Assembly (NCBI RefSeq): GCF_044359855.1
Contig: NZ_CP132291.1
Coordinates: 1,240,001 to 1,304,000 of the forward strand
Direction: 5' to 3'
Length of the DNA: 64,000 nucleotides
Source: Rummeliibacillus pycnus_A
GTDB taxonomy: Bacteria > Bacillota > Bacilli > Bacillales_A > Planococcaceae
Below the pieces are notes generated by a model. It made no database searches. It was not told the DNA's origin and worked only from the letters and a program-made list of their open reading frames with translations. This document shows positions 51,937 through 60,817 of this stretch, piece after piece; within the stretch, counting starts at the first letter, position 1; the number at the start of each line of letters is the position of its first letter. The translations under genes were made by a program, and so were the position numbers.

Positions 51937-51952
51937 ATTAGTCTCTTAAAGG

Positions 51953-52140
51953 AACAAATCCCAATTGTGCCGTTGATTTTTTTCAAATCGCTTTGAACCC
52001 GCTCTCTTGCAGGTGGGTGTCGTATTTGAAACTTTAAAGGTCCCATGACGGGCGTGTTTGCCATTTCAAAATGCCAACTCCCAACGATACTATGTTCGGT
52101 CAAAACTGATTAAGTTTCATCGAACACATCAGGATTTGTT
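51953..52140 (-). ncRNA. ssrS: 6S RNA
   Basis: Structured RNA of about 188 bases on the minus strand. Its ends pair as AACAAATCC / GGATTTGTT, a 9-base closing stem; the 5' part CCTGATGTGTTCG is like B. subtilis 6S-1 RNA (bsrA), and inner parts (GGGAGTTGGC, GGCAAACACGCC, GGGACC) fit further helices around a central bubble. In B. subtilis bsrA lies directly downstream of aspS, the same position. The RNA binds sigma-A RNA polymerase in stationary phase. It has its own promoter and terminator. Confidence 0.85.
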
Positions 52141-52149
52141 GTTGAGTTA

Positions 52150-52178
52150 ATATTAACACGAATGTTCAGAAAAATCAA
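52150..52178 (-). promoter_or_regulatory. sigma-A type promoter of the 6S RNA
   Basis: Minus-strand TTGATT (52173-52178), a 17-base spacer and TAATAT (52150-52155); the expected start is about 52142, two bases before the closing stem of the 6S RNA. Confidence 0.75.
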
Positions 52179-52222
52179 AAATTAATAAAAGCATTTTAAG
52201 GATAAATTTATGAAAATAAATA

Positions 52223-52256
52223 GACCCTTTGCCAGTTCTTGATTGGCAAAGGGTTT
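52223..52256 (-). terminator. hisS-aspS terminator
   Basis: Minus-strand ACCCTTTGCCA / TGGCAAAGGGT with a 9-base loop followed by CTATTTATTTT, 62 bases past aspS. Confidence 0.75.
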
Positions 52257-52317
52257 GTAATAGTTATCCAAAAACTCGTTCCGCTTTAAGTCTTATCCAG
52301 CTTTAGGCGGCTAGCTT

Positions 52318-54096
52318 TTAGTCTTCGTCAGCTAGTGTTTTTGTGCGGATGTGTAAGTCATCTAATTGAGCTGTTGCAACTGTGCTTGGAGCGTCAGTAA
52401 GCAAGCAACTAGCAGATGCTGTTTTAGGGAAAGCAATTGTATCACGTAGGTTGTCACGACCAGCTAGTAGCATAATGAAACGGTCAAGACCGAATGCTAA
52501 ACCACCATGTGGCGGAACACCATATTCAAAGGCATCCATTAAGAAACCAAATTGTTCTTGTGCTTGTTCTTGAGTGAACCCTAGTACTTCGAACATTTTT
52601 TCTTGTAGGTCTTTTTCGTAAATACGAAGTGAACCACCACCAAGTTCGTAACCGTTAAGTACCATATCATAAGCTTGTGCACGAACTTCACCAGGAGCTG
52701 TGTCCATTTTTTCAAGATCTTCATCGAATGGACGAGTGAATGGATGGTGAGCTGCTGTGTAGCGACCTTCTTCTTCTGAGTATTCAAGTAATGGCCAATC
52801 AGTAATCCATAAGAACGCGAATTGAGATTCATCGATTAAGCCTAGCTCTTTACCTAATTTTTTACGAAGAGCTCCAAGAGAATCAGCAACAACAGACTTT
52901 TTATCTGCTACGAATACTAATGTATCGCCTGGCTCAGCTTTCATACGTTCTACTAATTTTTGACCGAATTCATCTTGGAAGAACTTACCGATTGGGCCTG
53001 TAAGACCTTCTTCAGTAACTTTAATCCATGCAAGACCTTTTGCACCATAACGACCAACGAATTTGGTTAATTCATCTAAGTCTTTACGAGAGTACTTATC
53101 GTTTGCACCTTTGATGTTAATACCTTTTACTTGTTTACCATCTTCAATAGTTTGAGCGAATACTTTGAAGTTACATCCAGCAACTACATCAGAAAGCTCG
53201 ATTAATTCTAAGCCGAAGCGAACATCTGGTTTATCTGAACCGTAACGTGACATTGCTTCGTCATATTTCATACGTTGGAATGGACGTGGAACATCGATTC
53301 CTTTGATTTCTTTCATTACTTTTTGGATTAAACGTTCGTTAATATCAAGAATTTCCTCTTGTGTTAAGAAGCTCATTTCCATATCGATTTGAGTGAATTC
53401 TGGTTGACGGTCAGCACGTAAGTCTTCGTCACGGAAGCAACGAGCGATTTGGAAATACTTTTCAAATCCAGATACCATTAATAATTGTTTAAACAATTGT
53501 GGTGATTGTGGTAGTGCGTAGAATTCGCCTTCGTGTACACGTGATGGAACAAGATAGTCACGTGCGCCTTCTGGAGTTGACTTTGTTAAGATTGGTGTTT
53601 CAACTTCTAGGAAACCTTCATCTTGTAAAAAGTTACGAATGATTTTTGTTACGTCAGAACGTAATTTGAATGTGTTGTACATTACAGGACGACGTAAGTC
53701 TAGGTAACGGTATTTTAAACGTAAATCTTCGTTTACTTGGATACGGTCCTCAATTTGGAATGGTGGTGTTTTTGCTTTGTTGATTAACGTAACTTTATCA
53801 ACGTAAACTTCGATTGCACCAGTATCTAAGTTCGGGTTGACCATTTCTGGTGTACGAGGACGTACTTCACCTTCTATTTCGATAACATATTCGCTACGGA
53901 ATGTATCCGCAAGATCTAATGCTTCTTGAGAGTTTTCTGGTGTGAACACAACTTGTGTTAAACCAGTTCTGTCACGTAAATCGATGAAGATCAATCCACC
54001 GAAGTCACGACGGTATTGTACCCAACCTTTTAATACGACGCGCTCGCCAACGTTTTCAGCGCGCAATACTCCACATTCATGTGTACGTGTTGCCAT
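52318..54096 (-). CDS. aspS: aspartyl-tRNA synthetase
   Basis: Class IIb synthetase of 592 residues: N-terminal OB-fold anticodon domain (VVLKGWVQYRRDFGGLIFIDLRDRTG), class II motif 2 (YFQIARCFRDEDLRADRQPEFTQIDMEMSF), the bacterial insertion domain (about 285-420) and motif 3 (GGLAFGLDRFIMLLAG). Start at 54096 with GGAGG eight bases before it; five upstream codons rejected. It lies after hisS and should share its T-box leader. Discrimination of Asp and Asn tRNAs cannot be told from the sequence. Confidence 0.96.
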   Translation of the reverse strand: MATRTHECGVLRAENVGERVVLKGWVQYRRDFGGLIFIDLRDRTGLTQVVFTPENSQEALDLADTFRSEYVIEIEGEVRPRTPEMVNPNLDTGAIEVYVDKVTLINKAKTPPFQIEDRIQVNEDLRLKYRYLDLRRPVMYNTFKLRSDVTKIIRNFLQDEGFLEVETPILTKSTPEGARDYLVPSRVHEGEFYALPQSPQLFKQLLMVSGFEKYFQIARCFRDEDLRADRQPEFTQIDMEMSFLTQEEILDINERLIQKVMKEIKGIDVPRPFQRMKYDEAMSRYGSDKPDVRFGLELIELSDVVAGCNFKVFAQTIEDGKQVKGINIKGANDKYSRKDLDELTKFVGRYGAKGLAWIKVTEEGLTGPIGKFFQDEFGQKLVERMKAEPGDTLVFVADKKSVVADSLGALRKKLGKELGLIDESQFAFLWITDWPLLEYSEEEGRYTAAHHPFTRPFDEDLEKMDTAPGEVRAQAYDMVLNGYELGGGSLRIYEKDLQEKMFEVLGFTQEQAQEQFGFLMDAFEYGVPPHGGLAFGLDRFIMLLAGRDNLRDTIAFPKTASASCLLTDAPSTVATAQLDDLHIRTKTLADED

Positions 54097-54111
54097 GTAT
54101 AATTCCTCCAA

Positions 54112-55386
54112 TTATTGTTCTTTCTGTTTCGTTAAATAGTTTACTAAATCATGGAATGGAACCATTTCTTGATTGCCTGTTGCCATGTGTTTAACAGTTG
54201 CTTGTTGTTCAGCTATTTCTGATTCGCCAAGTACAATAACCCATGTAGCTTTTTGACGATCAGCTGATTTCATTTGTGCTTTCATTTTACGATTTGAATA
54301 ATCTATTTCAGTAGAAATGCCTTTTGCACGGAAAGAACTTGCTAATTCTACAGCTTTTAGTTTAGCTTCATCATCCATAGCAACAATGTACATATCTAAT
54401 TGATTTTCGGTATCCAACTCTTTTCCTTCAGCTTCTAAAGCTAATAGTAAACGTTCGATACTCATGGCAAATCCAATACCAGGTGATTCAGGGCCACCTA
54501 TTTCTTCTACAAGACCGTTATAACGACCTCCACCACATAATGTTGTGATGGCACCTAATCCCTCAGCAGTACTCATAATTTCAAAAGTAGTATGGTTATA
54601 GTAATCTAAACCACGAACAAGATTTGGATCTACTTCATAAGAAATACCAAGTACATCTAAATACTTTTTCACTTGTTCGAAATAGTTTGCAGATTCTTCA
54701 TTTAAGTAATCTGTTAAGGCTGGTGCTGTTGCCATTAACGGATGATCGTGATCCACTTTACAATCTAAAATACGAAGTGGATTTTTTTCAAGACGTGATT
54801 GACAGTCTGAGCAAAATTCGTGCATATGTGGTTCAAAGTGTTTCACTAAAGCTTCACGGTGTTTTGCACGAACATCATGGTCTCCAAGTGAATTAATCAC
54901 TAATTTTATATCTTTAAGACCAGCTGCTTCATAAACATTCATCGCAAGTGCAATACATTCTGCGTCAATTGCTGGATCTTTACTACCAATTGCTTCTACA
55001 CCAAATTGTACGAATTGGCGATAGCGCCCCGCTTGTTGTCTTTCATAGCGGAACATTGGTCCAATATAAGATAATTTAACAGGTTGATCTGGTTGACCGA
55101 ACATCTTATGTTCAACGTACGAACGCACAACTGCTGCTGTACCTTCTGGACGAAGAGTAAGTGAACGATCGCCACGGTCTTTAAATGTGTACATTTCCTT
55201 TTGCACGATATCTGTTGTATCGCCTACACCACGTTGGAATAGCTCAGTGGATTCAAAAATAGGTGTGCGAATTTCTTGGTAACGATAAACTTGGCAAAGA
55301 TGGCGGATAATTTCCTCAACCTTTTGCCATTTTTCTGTTTGGCCCGGTAAAATATCTTGTGTGCCTCTAGGTACTTTAAAATTCAT
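54112..55386 (-). CDS. hisS: histidyl-tRNA synthetase
   Basis: Class II synthetase of 424 residues: motif 1 region VPRGTQDILPG, motif 2 YIGPMFRYERQQAGRYRQFVQFGVEAIG, the histidine motif LVRGLDYYNHTTFEIM, motif 3 GIGFAMSIERLLLAL and C-terminal anticodon domain. ATG at 55386 with AAGGAG eight bases upstream; a TTG two codons earlier is less suited. The T-box leader upstream carries a CAC specifier. aspS follows at 15 bases. Confidence 0.96.
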   Translation of the reverse strand: MNFKVPRGTQDILPGQTEKWQKVEEIIRHLCQVYRYQEIRTPIFESTELFQRGVGDTTDIVQKEMYTFKDRGDRSLTLRPEGTAAVVRSYVEHKMFGQPDQPVKLSYIGPMFRYERQQAGRYRQFVQFGVEAIGSKDPAIDAECIALAMNVYEAAGLKDIKLVINSLGDHDVRAKHREALVKHFEPHMHEFCSDCQSRLEKNPLRILDCKVDHDHPLMATAPALTDYLNEESANYFEQVKKYLDVLGISYEVDPNLVRGLDYYNHTTFEIMSTAEGLGAITTLCGGGRYNGLVEEIGGPESPGIGFAMSIERLLLALEAEGKELDTENQLDMYIVAMDDEAKLKAVELASSFRAKGISTEIDYSNRKMKAQMKSADRQKATWVIVLGESEIAEQQATVKHMATGNQEMVPFHDLVNYLTKQKEQ

Positions 55387-55442
55387 ACACAATTCTCCTT
55401 TCTATCATGAACAGCATCAACGTAAGATTTCCCGCATTTAAT

Positions 55443-55735
55443 AAAAAAAGCTCTCGTCCCTTGCTTAACGCAAGGGACGAGAGCTATATATGCTTCCGCG
55501 GTTCCACCCTAGTTGATTTAGCTTTTACTTACTAAATCCTCTCAAATCGGATAACGGCCGATTCCGTTTTCCCCTACTAGATTACTCGTTCGAAGAAAAA
55601 CCTCACAAGTGTTTTTCACTAATCGGTACAATAGAAAAGATTTCAGCCACGTCTTTTCCTCTCTTAAAAGTACTGCTTGATTGTTACTTTCTTGGTCATA
55701 GGTATTTAATAATCATACAGATTACTTCATATCAT
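55443..55735 (-). promoter_or_regulatory. T-box leader of hisS-aspS
   Basis: Minus strand holds the T-box AGGGTGGAACCGCG (55497-55510) and then a very strong terminator AGCTCTCGTCCCTTGC / GCAAGGGACGAGAGCT with T-run (about 55443-55486). In stem I the likely specifier is CAC (55609-55611, AAAACACTTGTGAGG), a histidine codon. So both hisS and aspS would respond to uncharged tRNA-His. Confidence 0.92.
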
Positions 55736-55823
55736 ATCATTTCCAAGAAATATGTCAACTATTTAAAAAAACCTATAGTTTTTTATGTCTTTTCAATTTA
55801 CAATGGAAGAAAGGAGGGAAATC

Positions 55824-57653
55824 ATGAATACAAAAAGACTATATATAGCGACTATTGTCTCAATTTGTCTAGTATTAGTCATTTCTATGTTCGCAGTAAT
55901 TCCAAAAGCAAATGCAGCTACGACAAATTTGAAGGTAACAGCAAATGCACTAAATATTAGAAGTATGCCTAACGCTAGTTCAAAAGTTCTTTTATCAGTT
56001 AAGAAGAATACGACAGTAACAAAGCTCTCAAAAAGTGGTAACTGGTATCAAGTGAAGTATAAAAATGTGAAAGGCTGGGCATCAGCTAAATATTTAAAGA
56101 CGGTTACACCTACCGTTTCAACCGCTTCTCTAACTTCGAAAATCGTTACTTCTAAAATGGACAACTTGAATATTCGTCAAACAAACTCCGCTACTTCTAA
56201 GTCTCTTGGAAAATTAAGCAAAGGAAAGACAGCTACATATATTCAACAAAAGAATGGCTGGGTTAAAATTAAAACAGCAAGCATTACTGGTTGGGTAAAT
56301 GCCACTTATGTGACGATTTCAAACGAAAAAACAACAACATCAAAACCTAAAATTACGAAAGCCAAAGAAAATTTATACTTTATCGTCAATGCAAACTCAT
56401 TATCTGTACGTTCAGAACCTTCATCAAGTTCTAAAAAATTAGATTACGTATATAAAAATGAATCTTTGCTAATCTCACGTACAGCAAGTAATGGTTGGGT
56501 AGAAGTTACATATCAAACAGGGAAAAAAGGATGGGTATCTGGCAAATACGGTACTCAAAAAGTTAAAGAGCCCACAACTAGTTCCATCACTGTAGTAGTG
56601 CCAGAAAAAACAACTTACTATTATGTAACAGAACCTACCGGATTAACAATACGTGACAATTATAGTGCAAGTGCTGAATCACTTGGACAAGACGTACCAT
56701 TTGAATCAAAAGTTCAAATTTTAAAACAAGCAAGTAATGGTTGGATTTATGTAAATTATAATGATGTTGAAGGCTGGATTAATGGTAGTACATACTACGG
56801 GTTTGCTTCAACAGCTAATATCTCATTTACAGCAAGTGCCCCTTCCAAAACCCAATACTTTGTTATGCAATCTAGTACTTTAAATGTTCGATCATTACCT
56901 ACAACTGATGCGCCATCCCTTGGCAAAGTATCAAAAGGAAATTTCTTTAAAGTATTACGTGTTTCAAATAACAATTGGGTAGAAGTTCAGTATACTTCAA
57001 AACAAAAAGGCTGGATTTCAGCTAATACAACTAGCAGCAAAATTACTACCAAAAAACCTACAACAACAGTATCGGATAGTGTAAAAGGATCCTTAGCCGG
57101 TATTAAAATTGTCATTGACCCTGGTCACGGAAGACAAGATAATGGTGCATCAGGTAATGGCGTAGTAGAAAAAACATTGAACTTAAAAGCTGCAAAAGCA
57201 ATTCAAACTGCAATTGAAAATGTTGACGGCACTGTGTACATGACACGTACAACTGATACTCAATTTTTAACACTAGATGAGCGTGCTGGTTATGCGAAGC
57301 AAAAAGGTGCGAATGCCTTTATCAGTGTGCATCATAATTCAGGTCCCTCTTCTGCTACTGGCTATGAAAGTTATTATTCAACTTCTAATAGAGTAAGTAG
57401 CGCAAAATTCGCAGAAGCAATTCATGAAGGAATAAAGGATGCTATTGAAGAAGAATATCCAAGCTACAGTGACCGTAAATTAAAGAAAGTGGATTACTAT
57501 GTTGTAAGATATAATTCTGTAGTATCCGTACTATTAGAACTTGGATTCGTTTCCAATTCTTCTGATGCTAAATTAGTAAATAGTGATCATTATCGTGAAA
57601 CAGTTGCTGAAGGCGTTGTAAACGGACTTCTTGCATACTATGGTCGTGACTAA
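55824..57653 (+). CDS. yrvJ: N-acetylmuramoyl-L-alanine amidase with five SH3 domains (YrvJ type)
   Basis: Secreted cell-wall hydrolase of 609 residues. ATG at 55824 follows AAGGAGGG closely; a signal peptide ends about VIPKANA. Five bacterial SH3 domains follow, each with LNIRSMPNAS-like and GWxxxxY ends, spaced about 75 residues with Ser/Thr/Lys-rich linkers (to about 415). The C-terminal Amidase_3 zinc domain has VIDPGHGRQDNGA, the Glu of VEKTLNLKAA, ISVHHNS and LLELGFVSNSSD. In B. subtilis yrvJ is in the same place between hisS and dtd, with fewer residues. Confidence 0.93.
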   Translation: MNTKRLYIATIVSICLVLVISMFAVIPKANAATTNLKVTANALNIRSMPNASSKVLLSVKKNTTVTKLSKSGNWYQVKYKNVKGWASAKYLKTVTPTVSTASLTSKIVTSKMDNLNIRQTNSATSKSLGKLSKGKTATYIQQKNGWVKIKTASITGWVNATYVTISNEKTTTSKPKITKAKENLYFIVNANSLSVRSEPSSSSKKLDYVYKNESLLISRTASNGWVEVTYQTGKKGWVSGKYGTQKVKEPTTSSITVVVPEKTTYYYVTEPTGLTIRDNYSASAESLGQDVPFESKVQILKQASNGWIYVNYNDVEGWINGSTYYGFASTANISFTASAPSKTQYFVMQSSTLNVRSLPTTDAPSLGKVSKGNFFKVLRVSNNNWVEVQYTSKQKGWISANTTSSKITTKKPTTTVSDSVKGSLAGIKIVIDPGHGRQDNGASGNGVVEKTLNLKAAKAIQTAIENVDGTVYMTRTTDTQFLTLDERAGYAKQKGANAFISVHHNSGPSSATGYESYYSTSNRVSSAKFAEAIHEGIKDAIEEEYPSYSDRKLKKVDYYVVRYNSVVSVLLELGFVSNSSDAKLVNSDHYRETVAEGVVNGLLAYYGRD

Positions 57654-57667
57654 ATACTCAAAATTGA

Positions 57668-57699
57668 GCAATCATATCATTTGATATGATTGCTTTTTT
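57668..57699 (+). terminator. yrvJ terminator
   Basis: Perfect 12-base stem GCAATCATATCA / TGATATGATTGC, two-base gap at the loop, six T; 15 bases after the stop. Confidence 0.9.
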
Positions 57700-57822
57700 G
57701 TAAATAAAGGAGAAGTGAATGCACCGAAGCTCCTGTACCTGACACTATCGCTTTTGGTACAAATAAGATTAGCTGGATTAATTAAGTTGGAGCCAAAACT
57801 CGTGATTGTTTTTATTTACAGC

Positions 57823-57861
57823 AAAAAGCCCCTAATCATTCTTTAATAATGATCAGGGGTT
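57823..57861. terminator. dtd terminator (bidirectional)
   Basis: CCCCTAATCATT / AATGATCAGGGG with A-run on one side and T-run on the other, ten bases past dtd. Serves recJ-apt-relA-dtd and could stop any read-through from yrvJ. Confidence 0.88.
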
Positions 57862-57870
57862 TTTTCGTAC

Positions 57871-58311
57871 TTATTTTGATTCAATTAATATTGTAACTGG
57901 TCCGTCATTGATTAATTTTACATCCATCATAGCACCGAATACTCCTGTTTCAACATGTAAGCCCAGTGCGCAAAGTGTACTGTTGAAGTATTCCCATAAT
58001 GGTAAGGCGTCTTCTGGACGAGCCGCATTGGTAAAGCTTGGACGATTACCCTTTCTGGTATCAGCATACAAAGTAAATTGCGATACTGATAAAATGTCCC
58101 CTCCATGCTCTTTAATAGAGTGATTCATCTTACCTACTTCATCTTCCCAAATACGCATTTTTGCAATCTTTTTTGCAATATAGTCTGCATCATCTTTTGT
58201 ATCACCATGTGTTATTCCGACTAGTAACACATAGCCTTTGGCAATCTTCCCAGTCACCTTACCATCTACAGTGACAGATGCTTCTTTACTTCGTTGTAAG
58301 ACTACTCTCAT
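57871..58311 (-). CDS. dtd: D-aminoacyl-tRNA deacylase
   Basis: Removes D-amino acids wrongly attached to tRNA. 146 residues with MRVVLQRSKEASVTVDGKV, the catalytic SQFTLYADTRKGNRPSF (about 77-93) and cis-Gly-Pro motif NDGPVTILIES at the C-terminus. It follows relA by 15 bases, as in most Bacillota. Confidence 0.96.
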   Translation of the reverse strand: MRVVLQRSKEASVTVDGKVTGKIAKGYVLLVGITHGDTKDDADYIAKKIAKMRIWEDEVGKMNHSIKEHGGDILSVSQFTLYADTRKGNRPSFTNAARPEDALPLWEYFNSTLCALGLHVETGVFGAMMDVKLINDGPVTILIESK

Positions 58312-58326
58312 GCTTAATCTCCTATC

Positions 58327-60522
58327 TTAGTGCATAACACGTTGTACTGAATAGATATCAGGAATTTGTTTAACCCGCTCTACCACTTTATATAAATGAT
58401 GAATATGGCGTATTTTTAATGTCAGATTGATCGTAGCGATTTTATCTCGATCTGTGCGAGCACTTATTCCACTAATCGATGTTTTTGTTTCCGTTACAAC
58501 TTGTATTACTTCGTTTAACATTCCTACACGGTCAAAGCCTGAGATTTCGATATCGACGTCAAATAATTTTTGTTCCTGTTCTAAATTTTGACCCCAATCA
58601 ACATCGATTAATCGTTCATGATCTTCTGATGTTTGGATATTTGGACAATCAGCACGATGAACAGATACACCTCGACCTTTCGTAATAAAGCCAACGATTT
58701 CATCGCCTGGTACAGGATTACAGCAACGAGATAAACGGATTAGTAGATTTTCTAATCCTTTAACAACAACACCTGTTTCAGTTACTTTTTGTTTTGTAGG
58801 TGTTTTCATCTCTTTCGTAATTTTTTCTATCACTTCTTCTTGAGAACGTTGTTTTCTGACACGTTCTGCAAGACGATTCACGACTTGCAATGCTGTCATA
58901 CCGTTAAATCCAACAGCTGCTACTAAGTCATCCTCATTCGCATAATTTAATTTTTCACATACTCGTTTAAAGTTTTCAGGCGTTAAAATTTCTTTTGGAT
59001 CATAGCCTTGTTCAATGATTTCTTTTTCAATCATTTCACGGCCTTTGTTCACATTGTCTTCACGTAATTGCTTTTTAAAGAATTGCTTAATCTTATGCTT
59101 TGCTTGTGAAGATTGTGCAATATTCAACCAATCTCGACTCGGGCCAAATGATTGTTTGGATGTCATGATTTCTATAATATCGCCAGTTTTTAAAGGGGTG
59201 TCTAACGGTACCATTTTGCCATTTACTTTTGCACCGATTGTTTTGTTCCCAATTTCTGAGTGGACTCGATATGCAAAGTCAATTGGTACAGAACCAGCTG
59301 GTAACTCGATAACATCACCTTTAGGAGAAAATACATAAACCATGTCAGAGAATAAATCGAATTTCAATGATTCCATGAATTCTTCCGCATTGGATGATTC
59401 GTTCTGGAATTCTAATATTTCGCGGAACCATGTTAATTTATTGTCAATATTTGATTTGTTATTTTCAACATTCTTGCCTTCTTTATATGCCCAGTGAGCA
59501 GCAACCCCGAACTCTGCAATTTTATGCATTTCTTTGGTACGGATTTGCACTTCTAGCGGATCCCCATAAGGTCCGATTACAGTTGTATGAAGTGATTGAT
59601 AAAGATTTTGCTTTGGCATTGCAATATAGTCTTTGAAGCGACCTGGCATTGGTTTCCAAAGTGTATGCACAATACCAAGTACTGCGTAGCAATCTTTAAT
59701 ACTATCTACTATTACGCGAACAGCTAGCAGGTCGTAGATTTCATTAAATTGCTTATTTTGTAAAACCATCTTGCGATAAATACTATAAATATGCTTTGGA
59801 CGACCAGATAAATCCGCATTAATATGGATATCATCAAGTTGAAGGTGAACCTCTTCCATTACTGATTTTAAATAATCTTCACGTTCTACACGTTTTCGTT
59901 TCATTAAGTTCACAATACGATAATATTGCTGTGGATTTAGATATCGTAACGCAGTATCTTCTAACTCCCATTTAATAGCTGACATTCCTAGTCGGTGTGC
60001 CAACGGAGCAAAGATTTCAAGTGTTTCTTTTGAGATACGACGTTGTTTTTCAACAGGCAAATGTTTAAGCGTTCTCATATTATGTAATCTATCTGCTAAT
60101 TTGATGAGAATGACACGGATATCCTGTGCCATCGCTACGAACATTTTGCGATGATTTTCAGCCTGTTGTTCAGCTTTTGATTTATATTTAATCTTACCAA
60201 GCTTTGTTACACCATCTACAAGCATTGCAACTTCTTCACTAAATTGTTCTACAAGGTCTTCACGTGTGACAGAAGTATCTTCTACTACATCATGTAAGAA
60301 ACCTGCTGCTACTGTTTCTGGATCCATTTGTAGATCAGCTAAAATACCAGCTACTTGTACAGGATGTAAGATATATGGCTCTCCTGAACTTCTGAACTGT
60401 TCTTTATGCGAGTCTTTTGCTAGTTCATATGCTTTTTTTACAAATGCGACGTGTTCGTCATTCATATATGATGTAAGAATTGCGAATACTTCTTCTGCTG
60501 TCATCACTTGATCTTTCGCCAT
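58327..60522 (-). CDS. relA: bifunctional (p)ppGpp synthetase/hydrolase RelA
   Basis: Stringent-response enzyme of 731 residues. The hydrolase HD domain (SSGEPYILHPVQVAGIL, GFLHDVVEDT) appears intact, as does the synthetase domain (RFKDYIAMPKQNLYQSLHTTV, GDPLEVQIRTKEMH); then TGS (VYVFSPKGDVIELPAGSVPIDFAYRVH), helical and zinc-finger regions with RCCNPVPGDE, and ACT at the end. It should both make and break (p)ppGpp. The gap to apt (295 bases) holds a terminator and other hairpins. The GGGTGGG before its ATG is a ribosome site. Confidence 0.97.
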   Translation of the reverse strand: MAKDQVMTAEEVFAILTSYMNDEHVAFVKKAYELAKDSHKEQFRSSGEPYILHPVQVAGILADLQMDPETVAAGFLHDVVEDTSVTREDLVEQFSEEVAMLVDGVTKLGKIKYKSKAEQQAENHRKMFVAMAQDIRVILIKLADRLHNMRTLKHLPVEKQRRISKETLEIFAPLAHRLGMSAIKWELEDTALRYLNPQQYYRIVNLMKRKRVEREDYLKSVMEEVHLQLDDIHINADLSGRPKHIYSIYRKMVLQNKQFNEIYDLLAVRVIVDSIKDCYAVLGIVHTLWKPMPGRFKDYIAMPKQNLYQSLHTTVIGPYGDPLEVQIRTKEMHKIAEFGVAAHWAYKEGKNVENNKSNIDNKLTWFREILEFQNESSNAEEFMESLKFDLFSDMVYVFSPKGDVIELPAGSVPIDFAYRVHSEIGNKTIGAKVNGKMVPLDTPLKTGDIIEIMTSKQSFGPSRDWLNIAQSSQAKHKIKQFFKKQLREDNVNKGREMIEKEIIEQGYDPKEILTPENFKRVCEKLNYANEDDLVAAVGFNGMTALQVVNRLAERVRKQRSQEEVIEKITKEMKTPTKQKVTETGVVVKGLENLLIRLSRCCNPVPGDEIVGFITKGRGVSVHRADCPNIQTSEDHERLIDVDWGQNLEQEQKLFDVDIEISGFDRVGMLNEVIQVVTETKTSISGISARTDRDKIATINLTLKIRHIHHLYKVVERVKQIPDIYSVQRVMH

Positions 60523-60817
60523 GTTAGCCCACCCTATTTCATAATTTTCCCGATTAGGTATAACTTTAATTGTATAAAAAAAATAGCCTATTTGTAAAGG
60601 CTATTTCCTCGAAAAATTCGACAATTCGACAAATTACGTCTCTCTTCGCGTGCCAGCCCCTCGAGGTCGAATACTCTATACCCTACGAGGAAAAAAGCCC
60701 ATCTTCGTGTATAGAACATTCACTTATCGGGGGAAACAAGCGCATTAAGCTTTAAAATGATGCAAACCCTCAAAGCTGATGCTATGAGGGCTTCCATCAT
60801 TAGTCCAATAAAACAGA
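60523..60817 (-). promoter_or_regulatory. apt-relA intergenic leader with hairpins
   Basis: 295 gene-free bases. On the minus strand a wide stem TCTATAC / GTATAGA (around 60671-60711), a GC-rich stretch with TATTCGACCTCGAGG, and a T-run hairpin (60573-60606) 51 bases before the relA start. The relA promoter should be here, but no strong -35/-10 pair is seen after the T-run. Confidence 0.5.
60573..60606 (-). terminator. terminator between apt and relA
   Basis: Minus-strand AAATAGCCT / AGGCTATTT with an 8-base loop and eight T. It may end the recJ-apt transcript or act as an attenuator before relA. A weaker hairpin CCCTCA / TGAGGG is nearer apt (60764-60792). Confidence 0.78.

Noticed and set aside
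51861..52103. Open frame of 80 codons on the minus strand
   Set aside because: It lies inside the 6S RNA and its terminator; the frame has no ribosome-binding site and the sequence is explained by RNA structure.
57715..57750. AAGGAG followed by ATG after the yrvJ terminator
   Set aside because: The frame closes after seven codons (ATGCACCGAAGC... to TGA).
60530..60540. GGGTGGG before relA, T-box-like
   Set aside because: No ACCGCG-type continuation or stem I; it is the relA ribosome-binding site.
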